A DNA stretch of 64,000 nt from UBA7672 sp965279085 (GTDB lineage: Bacteria > Pseudomonadota > Alphaproteobacteria > Caulobacterales > Hyphomonadaceae), in the NCBI GenBank assembly GCA_965279085.1, contig OZ257149.1, positions 3,906,001 to 3,970,000 on the forward strand. Direction: 5' to 3'. Below, piece after piece: positions 58,876 through 64,000 of this stretch. Position numbers and translations under genes: made by a program. Under the pieces are notes generated by a model. The model did no database searches and had not been told where the DNA came from. It saw only the letters and a list, made by a program, of their open reading frames with translations. Position 1 is the first letter of the stretch. The number at the start of each line of letters is the position of its first letter.

Positions 58876-59308
58876 GCGCAATCCTCCTGCAGCGATCATG
58901 CATTGCCGGGTCTTCGGAATCGGACTCCTAGCGTACCGACATCTGCTATCCACCATGAGACAAGCAGCTTCACAGTGCGCGCCCGTCCCCCCGAGTACGC
59001 ACCGGAATACGAAGGGCGCTCCATGATCGGGGCGCCCTTTTTCGTGCGATGGATGTTCGAGCCCGGCCTGCAAATCTGTGCGGTAGCGCACAAAGAGACC
59101 ATCCCAAAAAGCTCGGCCGATTGACGAAGGCGGCATGACCGACCGCGTACTTGCCGAAATCGATCTTCCAGCCGCCGCCCTGTCGATGCTGACGCGCCAA
59201 GGGATGGTCATTTTCCGTGTTTCATGTGTTATGGATGTATCGGCTGCTCCTTATGGCATGCGGCCGCCTGAGAGAGGTTTGAGCTCCCGCCCCGGCGATG
59301 GAGTGCTC
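58876..59308. other. Intergenic region, ~430 bases
   Basis: Contains the terminator-like hairpin at 59012-59042 and the upstream region of the Crp/Fnr-like gene. The frame of that gene is open back to 59135 but is not conserved-looking. No other gene seen. Confidence 0.5.
59012..59042 (+). terminator. Rho-independent terminator without an upstream gene
   Basis: AAGGGCGCTCC (59012-59022) pairs with GGGGCGCCCTT (59029-59039) over 11 positions with one G:T, followed by a run of five T. It points to the plus strand, but no plus-strand gene ends nearby. It may end a small RNA or a decayed transcript. Confidence 0.6.
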
Positions 59309-60055
59309 TTGACCCCACCTGATCATGCGAATGTTCGAAACCGATTACTCGCAGCAATGACGCCTGGCGAATTTCTGTTGCTCGCGAATTCGCTCACGCG
59401 GGTGGACCTTGAACTCGGGCAGTCACTGCATCGCGCAGGCGACCGCATCGAGTACGTATTCTTCCCGGACACAGGCTTTATTTCGGCGCTGGCCATGCTT
59501 TCCGACGGCCATCCCCTGGAAATAGGATTGATCGGCGCGGAGGGCGTGGCCGGCATTTCCATCGTCCTGGGCGCCACCACGTCGTTTATCGAAACCATGT
59601 GCCAAACGGGAGGCCGCGCTTGGCGGATGCCCGCCGTTGACCTCAAGGCAGCGTTCGCGCGCGACCCCCATTTCCGCGACCTGCTTCTACGCTACGTCGA
59701 ACTGTTCCAGATCCAGGTTGCCCAAACCGCTGCCTGCAATGGGCATCATGAGCTGGGCCAGCGGCTGGCACGCTGGCTGCTGGGCGCACAGGATCGCAGC
59801 GGCGTTCCAGAACTTTCGCTGACGCAGGACCTGATCGCCATCATGCTGGGCGTGCGCCGATCCACCGTCAGCGTTGCTGCGGCGCAGCTGCAAAAGGCTG
59901 GAGTCATCCGGTATCAGCACGGGCGCATCACAGTTGTCGACCGCACCGGCCTCGAGAACGCCGCGTGCGAATGCTACGAGACTGTTGCGGGCGAGTATCG
60001 CCGCCTGTTCGGTGAACATCCCACACCAATGCCGCCGCTGCCCTTGCCGGCATGA
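59309..60055 (+). CDS. Crp/Fnr-family transcription regulator
   Basis: 248 residues if started at the TTG at 59309, which has GGAG five bases upstream; the frame is open to 59135 and ATG starts exist there, so the start is uncertain. Effector domain: NRLLAAMTPGEFLLLANSL, IEYVFFPDTGFISAL. C-terminal HTH: LSLTQDLIAIMLGVRRSTVSVAAAQLQKAGVIRYQHGRITV. The recognition helix VRRSTVSVAAAQL differs from the E-xx-SR of FixK, so it reads a different site. This subgroup is common in alphaproteobacteria and mostly uncharacterised. Confidence 0.8.
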   Translation: MTPPDHANVRNRLLAAMTPGEFLLLANSLTRVDLELGQSLHRAGDRIEYVFFPDTGFISALAMLSDGHPLEIGLIGAEGVAGISIVLGATTSFIETMCQTGGRAWRMPAVDLKAAFARDPHFRDLLLRYVELFQIQVAQTAACNGHHELGQRLARWLLGAQDRSGVPELSLTQDLIAIMLGVRRSTVSVAAAQLQKAGVIRYQHGRITVVDRTGLENAACECYETVAGEYRRLFGEHPTPMPPLPLPA

Positions 60056-60140
60056 AGGTACGTATTTTCTCCAATCGATCTTTGTAAGCTAGCGCACACA
60101 AGATCCGGCCTTGCTGTGGTACGTCTCGTTGGCAGACGGG

Positions 60141-60320
60141 ATGTTAGTGATGCTGGATTCCGGCGACAGGGACTTGGCTTATCACCACTCCGAAATTGCG
60201 CGATTGAAGGCTTTGATTGCTTCCACCCGGCCAAACTCCCGTCGCGCAGGATTCATGCGTGCGATTCTCAAATATCATGAGGACATACGCGCGCGGCCGG
60301 ACCGGGGGATATCGCGCTAG
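60141..60320 (+). CDS. Small protein, unknown
   Basis: 59 residues from the ATG at 60141 (GACGGG upstream; in-frame TTG at 60111). Contains AYHHSEIARLKALIASTRP and ends in a basic tail. Composition is protein-like and helical, but there is no family match. Low certainty. Confidence 0.4.
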   Translation: MLVMLDSGDRDLAYHHSEIARLKALIASTRPNSRRAGFMRAILKYHEDIRARPDRGISR

Positions 60321-60359
60321 GTGCCACGTGGTGCGCTGCGCCCCTGTTGGTGTGACCAG

Positions 60360-60566
60360 CTAGAGCTGATTGTCGGCTATCATCTCAACGAGCGCCGCGT
60401 CCGCCTCGAGTTCGCAACCGACGATGGCGACCAGATCCCAGGGCCCGTCAGACACGACCTTCATCAGTTCGACGCCACCGGCAAAGCGCTGCTGGGCCTT
60501 CAGTTCCCGCACGCGATCGAACCTGATGCTCGGTATCCTGACTTCCCAGGCCATGTTCTCGCGCAT
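60360..60566 (-). CDS. Small protein, unknown
   Basis: 68 residues from the ATG at 60566, with a very strong GAGGAGGAGG ribosome site. Sequence has WEVRIPSIRFDRVRELKAQQ, then DGPWDLVAIVGCELEADAAL, suggesting a small alpha/beta domain. No family recognised. It is antisense to the long leader frame of the downstream kinase, which supports the shorter start for that kinase. Confidence 0.55.
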   Translation of the reverse strand: MRENMAWEVRIPSIRFDRVRELKAQQRFAGGVELMKVVSDGPWDLVAIVGCELEADAALVEMIADNQL

Positions 60567-60911
60567 CGCCTCCTCCTCGACTGTTCTCCACGTGGGTCAT
60601 TGAGTTTCCACCGTCGCCCGGAGAGTAACCGCCGCCGTCCACAGCCCCGCGGACGGCGGCGATTGGCGGTAGAGGCATCGTCGAGAATGCCTTGCCACAC
60701 GGGATCGCTATCATGCCTGAGCCCAGCACTGTGTGCGCTGCCGGACAAGGAACGCGCTCTTCGGCCATCAGGCGCGTGTTTTCCGTGCGCGGTTGCCTCA
60801 GCATCGGCATCGTTCACGCGACGCGCGACTATCTTGGCGGAAGAGTCGATCAGCGTACCGACCTTTTCAATGCCCAAGCGCCTAGTGCGCGCGGTGATGG
60901 AGAAAAGGGCT

Positions 60912-61667
60912 ATGGGAAAAGAAATGGTGAGGGATCGACCTGTCAGCTTGGCGAGCCAGCGCGGTAGGAGCAGATTCACGTCAACGCGTAATCTGCGTCT
61001 GGAAGTGTTGAACTTGCGCATGCGCCTCAAGGGGGCAGAAGACGAGGCATCGCGGCACGCCGTCATGCTTCGCGAAGGCGATCATCGCATCAAGAACAGC
61101 CTGCATATCGTCGCCAACCTCATGACCGGACAGGCGAGGCGCGAGGCGAGGGACGATGTTCGTGAGGCTCTGGGCGCCGCCGCGAAGCGCGTTCGTGCGA
61201 TCGCTGGCATTCACGATGCCCTGCAGGGCGCCGGAGGTGCGGACGAGATCGATCTGGGAGCGGTGCTGCGAACAATGTGCAACTCGCTCCAGATGATGGC
61301 GGGCGATGCCGGGCATATCGAGGTCACGGTCGACGCCGAGCCGCTTCAAATGGCGGTTGATCCGGCTCGGCCCCTTGTGCTCGTCGTCAACGAACTTGTG
61401 GTCAACGCGCTCCGCCACGCCTTTCGCGAACGCGGTGGCGGTGCGATCCACATCAGCGCCGCCCGAAAAGATGGCGACCTGTGCATCGTCGTTGCGGATA
61501 ACGGCGCCGGCCTGCCCCACGACTATGCCGTCCGCCCGGGGTACGGAATGAAGCTCGTAACGACGATGGTCCGACAGGTCGGCGGGGCGCTTCTCGTCGA
61601 GAGTGTGGACGGTTCAAGGTTCACAATCCGGATTCCGGCAACAGCCTCGCCTCAGCCGGACTATTGA
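60912..61667 (+). CDS. HWE/HisKA_2-type sensor histidine kinase
   Basis: 251 residues from the ATG at 60912 (AAGGG upstream); ATGs at 60897 and 60924 are also possible. A coiled-coil-like start (RLEVLNLRMRLKGAEDEASR) leads to the HisKA_2 box EGDHRIKNSLHIVANLM (His58). The ATPase has LVLVVNELVVNALRHAF and DNGAGLP, then GYGMKLVTTMVRQVGG. No sensor domain of its own, so it acts in a complex or as a general-stress-type kinase. A terminator-like hairpin follows. Confidence 0.85.
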   Translation: MGKEMVRDRPVSLASQRGRSRFTSTRNLRLEVLNLRMRLKGAEDEASRHAVMLREGDHRIKNSLHIVANLMTGQARREARDDVREALGAAAKRVRAIAGIHDALQGAGGADEIDLGAVLRTMCNSLQMMAGDAGHIEVTVDAEPLQMAVDPARPLVLVVNELVVNALRHAFRERGGGAIHISAARKDGDLCIVVADNGAGLPHDYAVRPGYGMKLVTTMVRQVGGALLVESVDGSRFTIRIPATASPQPDY

Positions 61668-61673
61668 CTGGCA

Positions 61674-61697
61674 AAATCGGCGAAGCGACGCCGATTT
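61674..61697. terminator. Terminator-like hairpin after histidine kinase
   Basis: AAATCGGCG (61674-61682) and CGCCGATTT (61689-61697) form a perfect 9-bp stem with a six-base loop, seven bases after the kinase stop. The T-run is only three bases and lies within the stem. Confidence 0.5.
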
Positions 61698-61791
61698 GAC
61701 CGTCGTGGCGCCCAGCTTAGTTTTACCTGAACGCGTGTTGGTCGCCGCGATGCGGCTGAGCTGAACGATCACTGGGAGGGGGAACGAGCCG

Positions 61792-63381
61792 GTGAGCTGG
61801 CTGATCGACGTGCTTCAGGGCTGGTCGGAGTGGAAGGAAGCAGTTGCGGCCGTCCTGGCGCTGGCGTTGCTTGCCTTGGCGCTGTTCAACCGGAACTCCG
61901 CCCGCGCGGGGATTCAAGCGCCGGCCGCCTTTCAGATCCTGTCGCTGGGCATCGTAGCGGCGCTTGCAACCTGTGCGCTGATCTACCTGTTCACGCCCCT
62001 CTATCTCGATCACAGCGAGCCGAACATTGCTGTCGATGCTGTCGCGGTTCTGCGTGGGCAGGCGCTTTACTACGACACGGAAACGCATGCGCCACTGATC
62101 ACGCAGGGCTATGGACCGCTGCTTTATCTCACCAACGCAGCCGCAGTGGCGCTCTCTCCCTCGATTCTCGGCACGAAGCTGGCCGGGGTAGCCGCGTTCG
62201 GCGGCGCGCTGGCGGCAGCGGGCTATGCGTATGCCGGACGAAGCAGCTGGGGCGCCGTGTCGCTGTGGATCGGCGTCGTCGCGATCGTGCTCGCGGGGAA
62301 TATGACTCACGTATTCTGGAATCGTCCGGAGCCGTTCCTGATGCTGTGTGTCGCCTTGGCCCTCGTAGCTGCAGTGCGCCTCCGCGGCTTCTGGGGAGCG
62401 CTCGCGATCGGAGCGGCAGCGGGGGCGGCATCCGGATTCAAGATTCATGGCGGGATCTACGTCCTGCCAGTCGCAGTCTGGTACATCACTGCGATGTCGC
62501 CGCGGGCGCGGCTTGCAGGCGCGGCGCTTGTCTGCATCGCCGGCCTGGCGCTGTTGCTGGCGCCCTTCGCCTTTCCGCAGATCTTGCTTCCGGCATACGC
62601 GCGGCTTCTCATGCTCGTGACGCATCATCGTCTGGTGCCGGAGGAGTTCTGGCCGTCGGCCTTTTTCGCCATCGCGTTCGCAACTCCCGCGCTTTACGTC
62701 CTGGTGCGCCGGCGAGCGCATGACGTTCCGATTCTCATGCTGGCAGGCGCTCTTGTCGTTTGCCTCGCCATGGCGACAGTTCTCGCTTCAAAGGAAGGGG
62801 CAGGGTCGCATCATCTTCTGCCGTTCGTGTTCGTCTCGGTATTTCTCGCAATGCAGACACAGCGGGCTGGCAGGGAGCAGACCTCAAGCTCCGCAACCCC
62901 AGCACTCATCGCGTTCCTTGTCGCGTGCGCCGCCTTTGCCTGGCCCACGATCAGTGGGGCAAGAACCGTCGTCGACCTGGCGCTTGATACTCAGTCCGCG
63001 GCCCAGCTGGCCGAAGTTCGTGAAATAGCGGTCCGCTATCCCGATGCGGTCATGGCTGCCGGCGACGACGCAACGTACGAGGCGACTTATTTCCGCACCG
63101 AGATGGTGTTGAAGGGTACGCCGATTATCGTCGAGACGCCGTCATGGATGGATCTCGTCGCGGCGGGCGAGCCTGCTTCTGAAGTCGAGAAGAGTCTCAA
63201 AGGCTGCCGCGTCCAGGCGTGGGTTGTCCCGGTAGGCGGCTCGGCGTTCGGGAAGCTGAACTACTATTCAGGGCAGAGACTGGCGAGCGAGGCGTTCGTC
63301 AGGAATTTCGCCAGCAGGTATGAGCGCGTCCTGGAGGGCGCTCATTACGATGTCTTTGCCTGTCGCTCTCCGGGGTTGTGA
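61792..63381 (+). CDS. Multi-pass membrane protein, GT-C glycosyltransferase-like
   Basis: 529 residues from a GTG at 61792 with GGAGGGGG eight bases upstream. About eleven transmembrane helices with an N-terminal periplasmic loop carrying acidic residues (YLDHSEPNIAVDAVAVLRGQ), as in the GT39/ArnT-like GT-C fold, where such acids are catalytic. The C-terminal ~130 residues are a soluble domain. It may transfer a sugar or lipid-linked group, but only the topology is clear. Confidence 0.65.
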   Translation: MSWLIDVLQGWSEWKEAVAAVLALALLALALFNRNSARAGIQAPAAFQILSLGIVAALATCALIYLFTPLYLDHSEPNIAVDAVAVLRGQALYYDTETHAPLITQGYGPLLYLTNAAAVALSPSILGTKLAGVAAFGGALAAAGYAYAGRSSWGAVSLWIGVVAIVLAGNMTHVFWNRPEPFLMLCVALALVAAVRLRGFWGALAIGAAAGAASGFKIHGGIYVLPVAVWYITAMSPRARLAGAALVCIAGLALLLAPFAFPQILLPAYARLLMLVTHHRLVPEEFWPSAFFAIAFATPALYVLVRRRAHDVPILMLAGALVVCLAMATVLASKEGAGSHHLLPFVFVSVFLAMQTQRAGREQTSSSATPALIAFLVACAAFAWPTISGARTVVDLALDTQSAAQLAEVREIAVRYPDAVMAAGDDATYEATYFRTEMVLKGTPIIVETPSWMDLVAAGEPASEVEKSLKGCRVQAWVVPVGGSAFGKLNYYSGQRLASEAFVRNFASRYERVLEGAHYDVFACRSPGL

Positions 63382-63393
63382 CAACGCGACTTG

Positions 63394-64000
63394 TTACTGT
63401 GACAACTCCCTCAAGTCGGTCTTGCGCTGCCAATGGGTGGCGATCCGCCTTGCTCCGGCGGGGCCGAAGCGGAGCAGGTAGGGCAGGGTCAACAGCTTGT
63501 GCTTCGCCGCAAAAACCGCGTCCTGCTCGACGAGATAGCGCACCGCAAGTATCGGCATCGGCGATCTCATCGGCCTGAACGCGTCGTTCCACAGCCCATG
63601 CGTCTCCGCATCGGGATGAAAGAATGCAATCATGCGAGACCGCAGCAGGGTGTAGTACTTGTGGCGCTTGTAGACGCGCTCCAGCATGGCGATGCCGTCG
63701 GCGTCAGCGCAGTTTGGAAAGCCGATGGCGATCGTACGCAGCCTTTCCTTGCCTCGCGGCGTAGGAATTCGTTCCAGCTCGCCGAAGCTGCTGCGGATTT
63801 CCGCGAAGACGGAGTCTTCATCCTTAGAATTAGCAAGGTTGATCCCCAGACGCAGGACTTCCAGTCCAGAAGCCTGTTTGACGAAGGGGCAGACCGTCCC
63901 CGTTCGCCCCAGCTCGGCGTGGGGTCTCATCGGATATTCGGTCAGCCAGTCAGCCAGCATCGCAAGCGGTCCGGCGGGGGCATCAGCGCGTTGCGCTTCC
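63394..64000 (-). CDS. DUF6875-like protein, 5' part beyond window
   Basis: The frame is open from the window edge (EAQRADAPAGPLA before the first ATG at 63960) to a stop at 63394. A YPMRPHAELGRTGTVCPFVKQA segment and MIAFFHPDAETHGLWNDAFRPMRSPMPILAVRYLVEQD resemble the DUF6875 family, often found with non-ribosomal peptide or siderophore-like genes. No membrane segment. The true start is upstream of 64000. Family assignment is tentative. Confidence 0.5.
   Translation of the reverse strand, partial: EAQRADAPAGPLAMLADWLTEYPMRPHAELGRTGTVCPFVKQASGLEVLRLGINLANSKDEDSVFAEIRSSFGELERIPTPRGKERLRTIAIGFPNCADADGIAMLERVYKRHKYYTLLRSRMIAFFHPDAETHGLWNDAFRPMRSPMPILAVRYLVEQDAVFAAKHKLLTLPYLLRFGPAGARRIATHWQRKTDLRELSQ

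Noticed and set aside
59309..59338. FNR-like dyad near the Crp/Fnr gene start (TTGAC ... ATCAT)
   Set aside because: The half-sites are eight bases apart instead of four and lie at or after the start codon.
60321..60896. Long N-terminal extension of the HWE kinase
   Set aside because: It is antisense to a small gene with an excellent ribosome site and looks non-protein-like.

Overview
The window is GC-rich DNA, almost certainly from an alphaproteobacterium. The evidence is a complete ccoNOQP-ccoGHIS cluster for a cbb3 oxidase, a FixL-like heme-PAS kinase, a FixK/FNR-type regulator, FixJ-type regulators, several TonB-dependent receptors and twin-arginine exported quinoproteins. The mix of TonB receptors, a PQQ dehydrogenase and a carotenoid-cleavage-type oxygenase fits Caulobacterales/Hyphomonadales or sphingomonads; that narrower placement is inference. 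No rRNA, tRNA, CRISPR array or intact insertion sequence was recognised. Region 1 (1-10.4 kb) holds the end of a TonB receptor, a secreted protein of unknown function, an ECF sigma factor translationally coupled to a membrane Ser/Thr kinase, a FixJ regulator + single receiver + PAS histidine kinase set, and two alpha/beta hydrolases. Region 2 (10.5-17.8 kb, minus strand) is a catabolic operon: TonB receptor, serine hydrolase, PQQ dehydrogenase and EthD-like protein, preceded by a GntR/FCD regulator. A GTCGACAAT element occurs in both promoter areas. Region 3 (18-47.6 kb) is the most striking part. Fourteen FNR/FixK-like dyads (consensus TTGAY-N4-RTCAA) sit mostly 50-66 bases upstream of start codons. 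The genes they precede encode a metallophosphoesterase, a lipid kinase, four two-domain universal stress proteins, two host-attachment-family proteins, a family of single-heme cytochrome c lipoproteins, the FixK-type regulator itself, a hemN operon, the cbb3 oxidase with its assembly genes, and a small cluster of unknown membrane/lipoproteins. A hybrid histidine kinase carrying the FixL heme-PAS signature lies inside this block. The whole block therefore reads as one oxygen-limitation island. Region 4 (47.5-52.6 kb) holds a hydrolase, a spermidine-synthase-like protein, a SulP transporter, an XRE regulator and a broken tyrosine recombinase whose nucleophile position is His; short repeats and gene remnants suggest past insertions and deletions. 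Region 5 (52.6-58.2 kb) is a likely catabolic or tailoring cluster: exported VOC-like protein, carotenoid-cleavage-type oxygenase, thiolase, DUF1295 membrane protein and a tandem HxlR regulator. Region 6 (58.2-64 kb) holds a hydrolase remnant, small proteins, a Crp/Fnr-like regulator, an HWE/HisKA_2 histidine kinase, a large multi-pass membrane protein and a truncated DUF6875-like gene.
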